From: Bugula neritina
Taxonomy: Eukaryota; Bryozoa; Gymnolaemata; Cheilostomatida; Bugulidae
Assembly (NCBI GenBank): GCA_964035545.1
Contig: OZ037766.1
Span: forward strand, 2,277,501 to 2,341,500
Length of the DNA: 64,000 bases
Reading direction: 5' to 3'
A program made the translations under genes and the position numbers. Shown here in pieces: positions 25,307 through 40,019 of this stretch (the stretch's first letter is position 1; the number at the start of each line of letters is the position of its first letter). The notes beneath the pieces were generated by a model. It saw nothing but the letters and a program-made list of their open reading frames with translations. It had not been told where the DNA came from and searched no databases.

Positions 25307-27374
25307 AATCATGAAGGCTTATTATTTATTGGCAAATGTTACAGGTTTTACATGTTCAAAATTTTTGTCCCCACTGCTATTCAAACTGGGCTTGCAGGTA
25401 AATAAGTGCACTAACCATTACGCAACAAGGCACATGGCCATAGGTACTCTCATATGCACAGAAATCCCTGCTGTTTCATGTTACAAAATGTAGTTACATG
25501 CATTTTACTGATTGTAATAGTTCAATAATTATATTTCTAGTTTATAATATTTATACTATATACATGATAAACTACATAATTTAGTTACAATAGATTATTT
25601 AATTGAAGTAAATAATAAATTTAGCGTATTAACAGCTTAAATGTATAATTAATTGCAATATATCAATTGATAATTTTGTTATTTTTACTCTTTAAAAAGC
25701 TGCAGAGCTGACATGTAGAAATCTTTTTCTTTTAACTTCCAATACGCAGGTACATGCAAGTACATGTATAGTTAAAACATTATTACATCCTAAATTTTTT
25801 TGCAATTGAAATTTGAATAGGTAGAAATCTGAAATGTTTTTACTACTAGAGAAAATTTAATTATGAAACTTATCAAAATCTGTTTTTATCATTTTAAAAC
25901 AAAAAAAAAAATATAAATTATAATTGCCTCGAAAAATGATAAAGTCATTAGTGGAAAAAGACTTTTTCTCAAAATAAATTTTAATATAATTCTAGGCAAC
26001 ATGAACTTTATCAGTTGCAATAATTAAACAGCTTTTGTTTTTTGATAAAAATGAGTAGTATTGACAAAAACATCTAAGAAATTTTAGCTTGCTCCATATG
26101 TTATCTTCTTAAAGTCAGAATTTGGTATGAAAAGTTTGCAAAAAATATTATAAATGACTGGAAGTGATTGATAAATCTACAAAAACTTTTCAAAGTTACT
26201 TCAAGATTCAAATTTACAAATTTAAAGCAACTTTAATTGCTGCCTGCAAAGCTTTTTAGGCATGCAACCCTCAAACAGCCAGTAGATTACAGCAATCAGA
26301 AATATACAAATATTTTAACTATATATTATGAAAAGCAGGATAGACAATAACAATTAAATGTTTATTTGTTTAAACAAGTACGTCAATAACATAGCTCATG
26401 TAGCCTTTGTGCAGTTTGCAGCTATATAAAGATGATGAAGCTTTAGAATATAAAATTAAGTGCCAAAAATAAAACAGCTTCTGGCATGTAATCCATAATA
26501 CAACAAATGGCTATTTCATTATAGTTGGGTAGATACCAAAACAAAGTGCAAAAGTTAATCATCTGTAATGCTGTATATTTTATGATCAGTATAAAGATAA
26601 TATATTGCCATGCAAACATTAATATAGTTAAGTGACAATTAATGACCAAAGGTCTATATCTAAATTATTAAATAATGAATACTGCAAGTTTGCACTCATA
26701 TAATGGGAGATGAGACAAGTTTCAATGTTCATTTCATGAAGTCGTTTGAGTGTGTCATCATATGGCACTCTAATGGTATCTAGTTATTAGTCTAAAGTTG
26801 ACATCTTTTGAAAACAAATTCAGAAGCACTGTTGCCTTTTCTGTTTGTACGGAAAAATACAAAACAACTATTGATACTGCTTAATATAAAATAAGAAAAA
26901 GCCAGGCATAAGTAGTCTAGTTTCTATTAAATTATTAACTATTTACTTCACACAACGTGTTCATGAGTTTTACTTCTTATTAGAGGAACTTCCAAAAATT
27001 AATCAAATAATTGCAGCACAAAACGTGCAGCAAATATAAATAAAGCTCATAAAATAAGTTAGTTCAATTATTTTTGCAAGTTCAAATATCTGTTTAGTAA
27101 TTATTGGTAATACAAATACATTTTTTATGTGTTATTTGAATTGAGTAGCAATTCAGCCATTGATTATAACTGCGTGCTGTAAGTGATTTGCATTTCTATC
27201 TTCAAAGTCCCCAAAGACTTTACCAGCTATAATATGATTGAAGAACATGTTTTTTCGATTAAACCGTTAATAACTGGCCCTTGCACTATTCTCTGTTAAT
27301 AAAATAAGTTTCAGATTAGGCGTTGGAGTATATATGCAGGAATAACCCAGCTGGTTTCATTATCCATATAATAT
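25307..27374. other. Intergenic upstream of B3
   Basis: No gene seen. At 25360-25440 the minus strand has a diverged tRNA-like sequence (GCGTAATGGTTAGTGCACTT, then CAGTTTGAATAGCAGTGGGG) related to the head at 5450-5535, probably an old family 2 SINE. The rest is unremarkable AT-rich DNA. Confidence 0.4.
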
Positions 27375-30040
27375 ATTAGCAATTCAAATATTTCAAAAGA
27401 TGCAAAGACATAGTATATAATATGTAATGGTATGAAGAACAATAAAGCATATTGCATTAACTTAAATATTTATGCTTCATTGATTTCACCGCAGGCATCA
27501 TTAAACTAATGTAAACAAATTATTTAACAGCTCAATAGGTCATTAAACACTAAGTTGCTTCATAATTATAGTATTTATGGTTCATTAATATTAGCTTTGT
27601 TGTTTGGCTATCGTGTTGCACTGTACAAGGAAAGTAAAGGTAAACATTGGCACGCTAACCCCTCATTCACACTTACCGTATCGTACGCCGTAACAGCAAA
27701 AATAAAATGGCGACGCTGTTGCATTTTGTCAATGGGTGTTCACACATTGCCGTAAAAGTACAATGCATGACGTTGAGCTGTGACTAATCATAATAAAGCC
27801 AACTCTTGTCTGCGGTGATTTGAACGCCTTTGAATATTATTTACAAATTATTCGCAACATTCTTATCAAAAGATGTTATATAATTGCTATTTACTAAATA
27901 AAAGCAATTACATGAAAAGAATCTTTTTTTAAATAATATTCGTTTTTAAAATAATTGTGCAAACTAATTTAAATAATGAATATTTAAGCCGTCCAAATCA
28001 TTTTTAAGTTTTTGATTTGCTTGATTTTGTGATTAGGGAAAGCTAGATTTTTAAGCTGAGTTTAATTCAAACAAGCCGGATAAACATTTTTTAATCTTTT
28101 AAAACTTTTGAATTGATTAAATTAAATCAAAAATAAGCGATTAAAATAAACTAGCGAAAATGTTCTTTAAATTTTAGTACCAGATCAACTCTACCCAATA
28201 GGAGCCTGCCGTGATTTTTTGAATCAAGCACTGCTTGATCAACGCCGCAACGTATACCGGAGTACGATTTAGCCCGGATGTTAACAAAACTCGCTAAAAT
28301 TTGCTGTTACGGCGTACGGTACGGTAAGTGTGAATAGGGGGTAATACATTCGTGGGTATTAATGAGACTTTATAGAAACTCTATGAAAAAATGTGTCGTA
28401 TAGTTTTACGGGTTTTGTATAATTTATAATTTTTCCTGAATTGCATATTATATCACGAATGGTAGAACTGCTAAAATGGGTCAAAGCTATGCTGACCCTC
28501 AGTTTATAAGCAGAATAAACAGGAGACCAGCTGCTTAAGGGTGGAGCTTTGTTATTAAAAATGAAGGACTTCAATTGAGTATAAGTGTCTAGCTTACATA
28601 CATGGAAGTCTCAATGAGTACAGCTAAATGTATAGCAGCTTTTAATCTAAGAAATGAAGAGTTGTAGCGACCAGCATTAAATTAAGTTAAATAAAAATAG
28701 AAAATGCAAAGAAAGCATATATAATGGTCTCAGGGTTATATGCTTATTGTTTACTATTGGACTCTGTATTGTCCAATTGACATTTATTCACCAGAAAGCA
28801 TATTATTAGTAAGAAGTAAGGAAAGCAAGTGAAAAGTTGGCTATTATTTTAAATACATTATATTAGCCATTGTAGCTATCAGCATATTATTAGCAATCAA
28901 TACGACAGTTATATTTACATTAATTATTATTGTACCAAAATGAAAAATAGGGTCTAAATGGGAAGCGTCTATAACTGGGATGAAACCATGAATATCAGTT
29001 TTGTTCTAGCTTAACAAAGGTGAAGCATGCTGAGAAATTACTGCACCACGAAATGCTTGTTTAGAGGAAAAGACTTGAGTTATAGAATGGTACATAGTTT
29101 TTTGAAAATCTACTGTGATTTGTCATAAATCAATTTACAGTAATAAACTTTTACGGTTCAATAACATTGACTGAATAAAATTAATGTTTTACTAAAACTT
29201 GAGAAGATGGATTGTGAAATAGTATTGAGAAAATTATATTTTTAATGTGGAAATATTTATGTCATGGGTGTCGTTGTGTATATGCAAATCAACATAATGT
29301 TTTATTGCAAAATTTCAATATAGAAGAGAAACTTTAATTATGATCAAATTCAATCTGAAAATACCATTTGAATGCAGCTTTTAAAAACATAATCATCAGC
29401 AATCATAGTAGCCTTTCTGTTGCGTGTAAAATAACTGAATGTAAAAGAGAAAATACAATCTACTATATAGTTCCTAATTTATGCATTCCTGTAATAATGA
29501 TTTACTTAGAGTTATGAGTAGCTGACCGGTCTGGGTCTTGACAGAGTGTATGATTGGCTCTAATGCAACTTCATCACTGTCCCTTCATTTACTCTTTATT
29601 TATACTCTATTAGAAGCTAGACGCAGCTATATATACACTGCAAAAGAAAAGCTAAAACCTCTAATTACAATTACCTGGTATATAGAAACTTTGGTAAAAC
29701 ATTATATTTTATGTAAAATAATCTCTTGGGTAAAGCTACGTATAAAAGGAAAATTACTTTTTATTAACTATCATAAACACTATTGATTTTTAGATTCGTG
29801 TGTTATTGATTGATAAATTTCAATCATAATTTTATTAGAGAAGAAATTTGTTCGCTATATTATTTGAATTGTCTAATTGCTATAATATGAGTCATTGGGA
29901 ACATATTAATACGAATATGAAGAAAGCATGTAGAGAATGTCATAGGATTTAAATTGTTTGTGGCTACATAAGCATTCCTCTATTGCTGTTTACTTCAGCA
30001 CAGTATTACAGTGTTGGCAATAAAGTTATAATTGAATATA
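27375..30040. repeat. Segmental duplication, copy 2 (5' flank of B3)
   Basis: Homologous to 20375-22440 with small indels. It is interrupted by a 683-bp MITE at 27659-28341. The end near 29890-30040 is almost identical to 22280-22440. A weaker third trace (TTATTTATGGTTCATTAATG, then GGTTTGGCTAT) is at about 30360-30430, pointing to a further decayed copy. Confidence 0.85.
27659..28341. mobile_element. 683-bp MITE with 3-bp TAA target duplication
   Basis: The terminal inverted repeats are about 42 bp. The left end is CCCCTCATTCACACTTACCG and the right end, reverse-complemented, is CCCCCTATTCACACTTACCG; both continue into CGTACGCCGTAACAGCAAA. TAA flanks both sides (27656-27658, 28342-28344). 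It is absent from the homologous spot in copy 1 of the duplication (about 20637), which fixes the insertion boundaries. A 3-bp TWA duplication is typical of PIF/Harbinger elements. It has no transposase, so it is non-autonomous. Confidence 0.85.
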
Positions 30041-31875
<1,835 letters not shown>

Positions 31876-32030
31876 AACACACACAGCACACAGCACACAA
31901 CACACACAGCACACAGCACACACAGCACACAGCACACACAGCACACAGCACACACAGCACACAGCACACACAGCACACACAGCACACACAGCACACAGCA
32001 CACAGCACACACAGCACACACAGCACACAG
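31876..32030. repeat. (CACACAG/CACACACAG)n minisatellite
   Basis: About 155 bases of alternating 7- and 9-base units, ACACAGC and ACACACAGC. The Cys/Val/Leu and Gln/His/Thr frames here are repeat artefacts. Confidence 0.95.
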
Positions 32031-32936
32031 ATATAAGTTAATTTAAAATTAGTAGTTATAATAACTTAAAATGTCTAAAATAGTATCAATATAATATTCA
32101 AAATAAATGATTGTGCTGTAATTGTAAAACTATGAAAGAATATTATTATATATAAGTTTCACACCAAAAGTTTATCAGCCTATATACCATAATTGCTTTA
32201 AATTGCTGAGCGGTTGTAATTCATTATATGTAGAGTACTCTATTGCCAGTATTTTATCCCAATTCAATAGCATATTATTAAAGGCTGCATTATTTAGTTA
32301 TAATCAAAGCACAAACGTGAAAATGGTAATCAATATAAATAATATAAACATTTTTTAGATAGCTGTTGGTCAAAAACTTTACATTTTGTTAAATATTAAC
32401 TAGAACCATCATTTAAGTTTTAGGACAGAATTCATATTCCTATAATAATGAAACTCTAAGTTCAAATTATTTTTGCAATAATATAAAGTTGTAGAGCTTA
32501 ATTTGAATTTTTTAAATTGAGAGTCTTAAAGAAGTGTCATTGAAGTGGAAGCTACAACATGACATATATCTAAACCTAATTCATCAGTAATTAGACTCAA
32601 TCATTCCATAAGTTTGCTAACTTAAAGTTAATTTTACAGAATATCCTTTTCTACTTCCACAATATTTCTGTCAGACTTTAAGCTGGCAAAGTATTTTGAT
32701 TTTATAGTCACACTTTATCATCTGCAGCCAATAGCTTTGTGAAGTATATTCATAGAATATTTCTGCTATATATTTTTTTAGAACTAATGCTACACTTTAT
32801 ACATTTTTGTGGTGATTTGACCAATTAAAGCTGCAGACAAAAGTTAAGGAAGCAATTAATATAATTATTAAATTAATAATCAGCTGCACGGCCTATCTTA
32901 TTAGCCAATTACAAAACTTATAGAAACTTTGTAGTT

Positions 32937-32944
32937 TATAAAAG
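32937..32944 (+). promoter_or_regulatory. TATA box of gene C
   Basis: TATAAAAG with a CCAAT motif (TTAGCCAATTAC) about 30 bases upstream. A donor, ATAG|GTAAGT, lies at 33005. The predicted noncoding exon is about 32967-33004. Confidence 0.6.
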
Positions 32945-33004
32945 CTAAAATTAAGCAGCTGTTTTGTCAGTTTAAGCTTTTGTGCTTGTGTTGTACCCCA
33001 ATAG

Positions 33005-33360
33005 GTAAGTGTTTGTAATATGGTACGATAATTTAAATAATACTTTTTTTGCATAAATATTGAAAAAAAATTGATACCTAAAATAATCATATAGATATAA
33101 AGCATTGATACATAGTATACTAATTTTATCAGCACATATTAACAAATTTATTTTCAAAATGCTGCTAAGGTTTTGAAATATCACAAAATATTTTAAAAAA
33201 TAAAATTGGTAAATCTTGGCTTTAAAAAAGGTTTTGGTAAATTAAACTTTAAAATAATTTTATCGCATAAATTTAGAAGTCTGAAAATTTCTATTTTCTA
33301 GATGCATCACTTATTTTTGTTCAATGAAAATAAAATTTATTTAATGAATGCTATTTTTAG
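33005..33360 (+). other. Intron in the 5' UTR of gene C
   Basis: Donor GTAAGT at 33005. The acceptor GCTATTTTTAG ends at 33360, 16 bases before the ATG, and removes two upstream ATGs. An alternative acceptor (CTATTTTCTAG, 33301) would leave those ATGs and a poor 25-residue extension before the signal peptide. Confidence 0.5.
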
Positions 33361-33376
33361 CAGACTGTTTATCACC

Positions 33377-34769
33377 ATGAAGGTAGCCGTAGCCATTTTG
33401 CTGTCGCTGACAGCGTTAGTTTGCTGGTCGGATTGCCTGCAGGGACCTGGAGCAGGATACAAATACCCTAAGGAAATTCACCATGATAAATACCACACTC
33501 TACAGGATCATAAGCAAGGTTATGGGCAAGGTCATAATCAAGGTCATAGGCAAGGTCACAGGCTTTCAAATGTTGTGCAACACAGATTGACAAAACACTA
33601 CAGCGCAGGACACAGAAAACCATTGTGAGTTGCTTCCTCTATCAGTTAGACATTTTATCACAGTGTCAGCTATTTATAGATACCATTACTTCTAAATTTT
33701 TTTAATCTCTAAAAAAATTTTGCTAGTAGGATTACATAACATATCAGATTGCACAACTAATATAAATATGCATGCAATTAGATATATGCGCATAAATTAT
33801 CTGTATTTAAGACTTTGATGCGATTTACGGCATTTTCTCGAAAATTCAAGACACATGCATCTTTCAGCTCGAATATAAAATACAAAAATCAAAAGATAAA
33901 ATTCGGTAATTTTTTGAATTATTACCAAAAAATTTGTAAAGCAGGTTTGGTGTTGGCACAACTAATAGTTGACTAAGATTTCTCATTGCTTCTATATTTT
34001 TATACTTGCTGGTTACTGCTTTTTACCAACAATACATATATATATTATGATTTTAATTAGTTTGATTGTTTGAAGCATTTTGAAAACATAAAATACTTAA
34101 TTTTGGCTAGTAATAAATAAAATTTAGGTTTCACTTTATTTTGTTTCTTTTAACAGTTGGTATGGGAAGACTAGCAGAGGCAGGCCTGTGATTGGTGTAA
34201 CCAAGGACGGTCGACCAATCACAGCAAAGACAGTAGCAGACCGCAGACGTATTGAAAGGCTTTCCCATTTCAGAAGCCAAAGGACTCAACATCTATCCCA
34301 GCAGCTCCGCAGCAACTTACAGAGAAGGAGAATTCAGAGCAGACGGCAAAGAAACCGAATCTTCCACTCAAGACGTCGGGTTCATGGCCGAGTCAGCAGA
34401 TATCACAGATTTTCCAGTTCCAGTTCTATTTCTAGTTCTAGTTCCTCCTCCTCTGATGATGATGATCTGAAACGTGGCTGGAGACAGATCTTTAGAATGG
34501 GAGGAAGGAAACTTGCTTTACTTCCTGGTTCCGGTTCATCCAGCAGCGACAGCTCATTCCACAGCAGCAGCCAATCAAATGAAAGGAACATCTTCAGATA
34601 TAGAAGAGGAGAAGTTATTCTCTTTGGTAAGAATGGTGACGCAAGAAGACAAATTTTCAACATTGGAAGAGGCAGGCTAATGTTGGGAGACTCTAGCAGC
34701 AGCGGCAGCAGCAGCAGCAGCAGCAGCCAATCATTTTCCTTGGAACAGCATCAGATTAGAAGGCACTAA
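33377..34769 (+). CDS. Gene C: secreted Arg/Ser-rich protein with SRGRP module and three 'R.IF' repeats
   Basis: Coding exons 33377-33624 and 34157-34769 with a phase-2 intron; 286 residues. The signal peptide is MKVAVAILLSLTALVCWSDC. The rest of exon 1 is Gly/His/Gln-rich (GQGHNQGHRQGHR). Exon 2 starts WYGKTSRGRPVIGVTKDGRP, the same module at the same splice position as gene A. An Arg-rich stretch follows (about 112-165), then a Ser run ending DDDD, then three related repeats: WRQIFRMGGRKLALLPG (about 190-207), RNIFRYRRGEVILFG (226-240) and RRQIFNIGRGRLMLG (246-261). Ser runs lie between and after them. The last part is homologous to the end of gene E. No named domain is recognised. A polyampholyte with Ser runs beside Arg blocks would suit binding of mineral or polyanions, which is inference. 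Confidence 0.82.
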
Positions 34770-35094
34770 TTACTTTGCTACTTTTGTCCTGCATTATTAC
34801 CCTAAAACTATGCCATTATACAGTGTTTCCTGTTGCTAAATTTCTTTTTAATTTGTTATGAATGTCTTTGACTACAGATACTTCTTCTGTAACTGTACCA
34901 AAGCTTAAAAAAGCTACTTATATCACAACTCTACTGCTGTCAGTTAATTTGACAAATTATCTTTGTTGTAGTTTTGCAATTATTATGTTAATTTAGCAGC
35001 ATAGCAAATTAATTTGCTTATATCTTTCTTTACCTTTTCAAACACCTGTGTTTAAATATAACCAATATGCAAATTTATAGGGTGATGGCTGAGA

Positions 35095-35100
35095 AATAAA
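35095..35100 (+). terminator. Poly(A) signal of gene C
   Basis: AATAAA about 325 bases after the stop, the first canonical signal downstream. Confidence 0.45.
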
Positions 35101-38100
35101 AATATAATTCTGATAAACAAAACAAACATCTCTTATTATTTAATTTGATTTATCCAAATTATCTTTTATAGGTTAGCTCATTTTTTGCAGCAATTTATAA
35201 TTACCCAAAATAAAACATAATGCTGTCAATTGTTTGACTGATTACTGCATTATCTTTCTCATTGCAACCTAAAACTATAAGAGTGTACTCAAGCATCCAA
35301 TTGGCATAATATAATTTTATAGCAGACCTAAAAAAACAGAGCTATATTAAATAAATAGCAAATATATGTTTTTTCTAATATGTGTACGTACCTAAGAATA
35401 ATGTCATTATATTAATATTCTTGAAAAATGTAAATTACTTAAAATGGTTTTGATTTGTTGAAAATTTTATGGTAGCAGCAACGTAATATTATACGGCAAT
35501 GAAAATGATTATATATAATAGCTCGTAATTCATAATGTATAGTTTACTTACTTTGCAACTTGGCTCTAATATATATTATACTGTAATTATGTTTTTCATT
35601 TTAGCAAAAATACTGCCACAATATGCTTTAAAAATTATGGGTTTGAACACATTAGAAAAAAAAATTCATGTAATAATATAAATTGAGTGAATATTAACTA
35701 TAATGGAACCAGTTTAAATATTGATTTGGTGCCCATGCATGCACATATACCAATTGCAGAAGTTTTGAAGCATTTTCATTTAAAATAAATTGACTAACTG
35801 CAGGGTTTTAAGCAAAATATAATTCTGCTAAAATGTATTTGAGAAAGTAACAATTAATTGTCAAATTGCGCTAGATAATTCTACTGTCAGAATCGCATAC
35901 ATTTTATTAACATATATACTGGCAATTTTTGTCTTGTTTTATCAAGAAAGTATTTTATTTTTCAAAGCCTTACACTATATTTATTGTAAACTTGATATTA
36001 TATTAGATAAAGCAAAATAAGTATGTATAACCAAATATTAATTAAAGAGAGTTATTTCAAGTGCAAAGGGTAACAATTGAATTGCTATACATACGCAAAT
36101 TAAGTCAATAATTTAAATAAAACTAAATGAAAGTAGTAAGTCCAACAAATTTCTTAAAATATTTGACAATGTTTTTTTATAACAATATATTATGTTATAT
36201 GCAACAAATGTTACAGAAAAATTTCTCTTCCTGTAAAAAACCCTGATGTTAAAGTTTTGAAGCTTTCTTAACGACAGCACTTTTGAATAACACATGGAAA
36301 AATGCATGTGGCTTCTTGCCTGGCACTACCTGAATATTCCTGCAGCAGAGATCCCCATGACCTAGTAGAGACTCATCAGATTAGATGTTACGTCAGCAAC
36401 AAACCACAGCTCTCCATATAACTATTATCAATTAACAATATCCTTCATGTTTCAACAATCAACAAAAATCGGAAATATAAAATTCTGAATCTCTTTGCAA
36501 GATTATATAGCATATACGCAAAGAAAGATTTATGATTTATTCATTGTGGCTGGTTATATGAATATGATGTGTCAACTTGTGGTGTGTTGGCTCTATAGCA
36601 AGTGATTATTCATAAATAAATTATAGTTACCTCTCCTATGGCGCTATAATAAATTGATAAAAGCCAATAGGTGCCTAATATATTATTATGCATGCCTATA
36701 TTGGTATATTGTTTATATAGCAAAATATATTTGGTGTATTGCATTTAGTTTTAACCTCAATGTACTGTAAAAAATTAATAAATTAGGAACTTTAATTTTA
36801 GGCACATGGTTATACTAGATATCTACAGCTTTCTACTTTGAAAATTTATATTTAGGTTGAATATTTTTTTATAACTTATTTTTTAAATTCTGAACTAAAT
36901 CTCTCAATTTCAGCTGAAAGAAAACATGCTAGCTAGAGAGATGTTATAATAGAATTGTAAAGTTTCGGCATGTCTATAAATTAATTGACTGCAAGCAATT
37001 TTACCAACAACCTGCCAGCTCTGTGGAACTAAGCAAATTCTTTGTTATAACTGTTATGACATGTTTAGCATTATATTAGAAACAGTATGATACTAATTAA
37101 TTGTGATTGAATTAGAAAATACTGAATGAAATAAATAGCTTCTTTTATGCTATTTTTTGTCTGCACTCTACTTTATTAATTTCTAAATACCTGGAAAGAC
37201 AATATTATATTATAATTTAAATATTTCTATAAGTAATATATCAATAAATCTATATAATAATTATAAATAAATTTAGTGGCACGAAATAAGGGAAGCAATT
37301 GCAATCAATGTAAATTATGACTTTTAAACTTTTGCGCTTTGATTTAACCAGCAACTGCCACAAAAAAGTTTTATTTATATTAAATTTAAGTAATTCATTA
37401 TGTTGGCTAGACACACTTATGTCTTTAAGCTCTTCCTTTTTCCTGTCTGGAGCATTGTATGCAGTGAATAGCAAATACTCAAGTTCAGTCATATTATTCC
37501 CACTACTCTTCAGCTGGAATTTTCCCGAAGGATAGTGTGAGAAAATAAAAATTAGAATGCATTTTTGTTTGACAATTCAAATGAATTGTACGAAGCTAAT
37601 ATTAAACTAATACATGTATATTAAAATTTAGTATAACTATTGAGCATGCAACAGAATATACATGTAGTTCAATTACTAGAATTATTGCACCAAAATTTGT
37701 AAAAAAATGTTAACACAATATTTCAGAAAACAAAAGTAAAAAACCCTGGAATTATATTTATTTGAAAGAATATGTATTATTATAATAAAAGATCAACGGT
37801 AACCACTAGAATATTCCTACTTACTATAAACAGACAAAGATTATTTTATAAGCCTAGAATGAATATGTGTTGGTTTCAAATAAAATATATTAAAGTATAA
37901 TGAACCTGGCCATCTTTGATTATATCTATATATATTACGTTATTTTAGTTAAAAGCCTTTGAGTATTAGAAAGCCTGAAGTAGAAAGAAACCAAGCAAAT
38001 TATTGGTACAACAGCTAAAACTGACAAAATAGTTATTCATTAAATGTATAATGAACTGCACAAAACTATGAATTTTTGTCAAAATATTATTGCTGAATAT

Positions 38101-39609
38101 ACTGCTATATGTTAACAAATAACAGTTTGGTGTTTTAGGTAGATTTATTTTGTATTAATTATGATGTTTCTGAATACATTCATGCAGTGCTAATTTAAGT
38201 AATCTAACTGCTCTCCCAGGTAAGAGCCTTTCAACTCACAACTCTAGACTTTATATAGAGCTAAACTAACCTCTTCATAACAAAAGCAACTAAAGAATAA
38301 TTTAAGATAGTTTGCTATATTAGATATTCACCTCATTGCACTTATAGCGGCAACATACCAGTAGCTGTAATAGCATGTTGTATTTTAATTATACTCAAAT
38401 GCTCCTAATTGCTATTGTAAACAAGGCCGAAAAGAAATTTTAAAGCTATAAACACTACAGGTAAACTTTCGGTAGAATTCATTTTTTTCTATAATATATA
38501 ATATACTTGAAAACTAAATTGTATATCTTAGGTAACTTTCCGGTACTAAAAACTCAAATTAGATTCAAAGTTATATAAAAGAGAATCCTGCTTAGTAGAT
38601 GATTCAACAGTGTTATGTAATGCACTAGCCGAAGACTCATTGCAAGCTATATATGTAATAGAATTCAGGAAAATTCAGCTGCAAAACTTTAGATTAGATT
38701 CATTGTGAACAAAGTAGAACTTGTTTCAAATAAACAGTTATTTTGCAACTTTTTACTAATATTATATATAACAATTGGGAAATTATTAAGCATAGTTTTA
38801 TATTAGAATAAGCAAAAATTCTCAGTTCATTAAATATTCATAATTTAAAAGCTGCAGCAAAGACTATTGCTTAAACAGGTGAAGAGGTGAAGGTGAAGAG
38901 TTATAAAGTTTGGTTTATGTTGTTTCAATTTGGAAGCTAAATAATATGATGAATTTATAATGCACATGATAGCTCTTGTAAAATTGGTACTCTAACCATT
39001 GTTGTGTTTATAGTTTTAGTTGTTAGTTTTCAATGACTAAAAAATTACTAATTTAATTAAAAATCTCTGTTTTGTTAATTAATTTTACTAATAACACTTC
39101 CATTTCGGGTACATATAATACTAGCTATGAAGTGTTCAAAAATTATATTTATTTATATTCAGACCACACGAATGTCTATTATTATCATTTTGTAAAAATT
39201 TCTAATTTATGCTAATGCTTCAACAATAGCAGGCACTGTTCTAAATTTAGATCATGGGCATTCTACTCTAGGTGGAAATATTTTAATGCTTGTTAATCTG
39301 CAAAGAGGAACCTTAACATAATTACTGGTTTAATTAGTTTAGTGTTAAATTTTTCTCTAAAATCATGGTTTCTCATTGTCTACAATATATAAAAAATTGA
39401 AATATTTGTGCAATATTGAGCTTTTTTTGCTGTCAATTTATGTTTTTAATTAGCTAAAACAAATTCTGTGTGTAATATCTTTCATTTGATATGATCAAAC
39501 TTCCTGATGCTTCAAATTAGTGTCAATTAAATTTTTGTGGCATCTTTTACTAAGGATTCCTTTGTTCCCTAATGAGTACTATTATCTTTTTTATGAGTAG
39601 AGCTGGTAT
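35101..39609. other. Long intergenic stretch
   Basis: About 4.5 kb, AT-rich, with no exon I can support. A good TATATAAAAG string at about 38572 could be a promoter, but no convincing first exon follows it. Confidence 0.4.
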
Positions 39610-39617
39610 TATATAAG
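39610..39617 (+). promoter_or_regulatory. Candidate TATA box of gene D
   Basis: TATATAAG followed about 70 bases later by a donor-like GAG|GTAAAT (39687). With the acceptor TTTATTTTCAG ending at 40000 this would make a 5' UTR intron as in genes A, C and E. The TATATAAAAG at about 38572 is the alternative. Confidence 0.35.
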
Positions 39618-40019
39618 AGAGAGAAAATTTATAATATTCAGTTACATGCAGTGCTACAGATAGGTTATACAGAAGTTATTATAGAGGTAAATTATCCAAC
39701 TGTATAATTAATTCAAATTAGATGGTGCATTGCAGAAAAAAATATAATGCTATAGTATAACTAAGTTTTTTTTAATCAACTGAATTATAAAATGTGATAA
39801 GTTAAAAATTTTTTCTTGTTGTAATATTGTATACATAAGACATTTTTAGGGCAACTGATTATATGGATTAGGTATGAAGAATTATTTTGAAGCGCAGCAT
39901 ATAATACTATTTATATAGTAAATTGTTATTATGTTGTTACTCCATTGTTTTATTAATATATTTCAAAGTAGCTAAAGTTGATCTTTGGCTTTATTTTCAG
40001 GTTTAGGTATTGTTTGGCG

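Noticed and set aside
33302-33376. Upstream in-frame ATG of gene C
   Set aside because: It would put 25 poor residues before a good signal peptide, and a better acceptor at 33360 removes it.
34403-34663. Minus-strand frame rich in Glu and Leu
   Set aside because: Shadow of the poly-Ser and Ser/Asp coding region of gene C.
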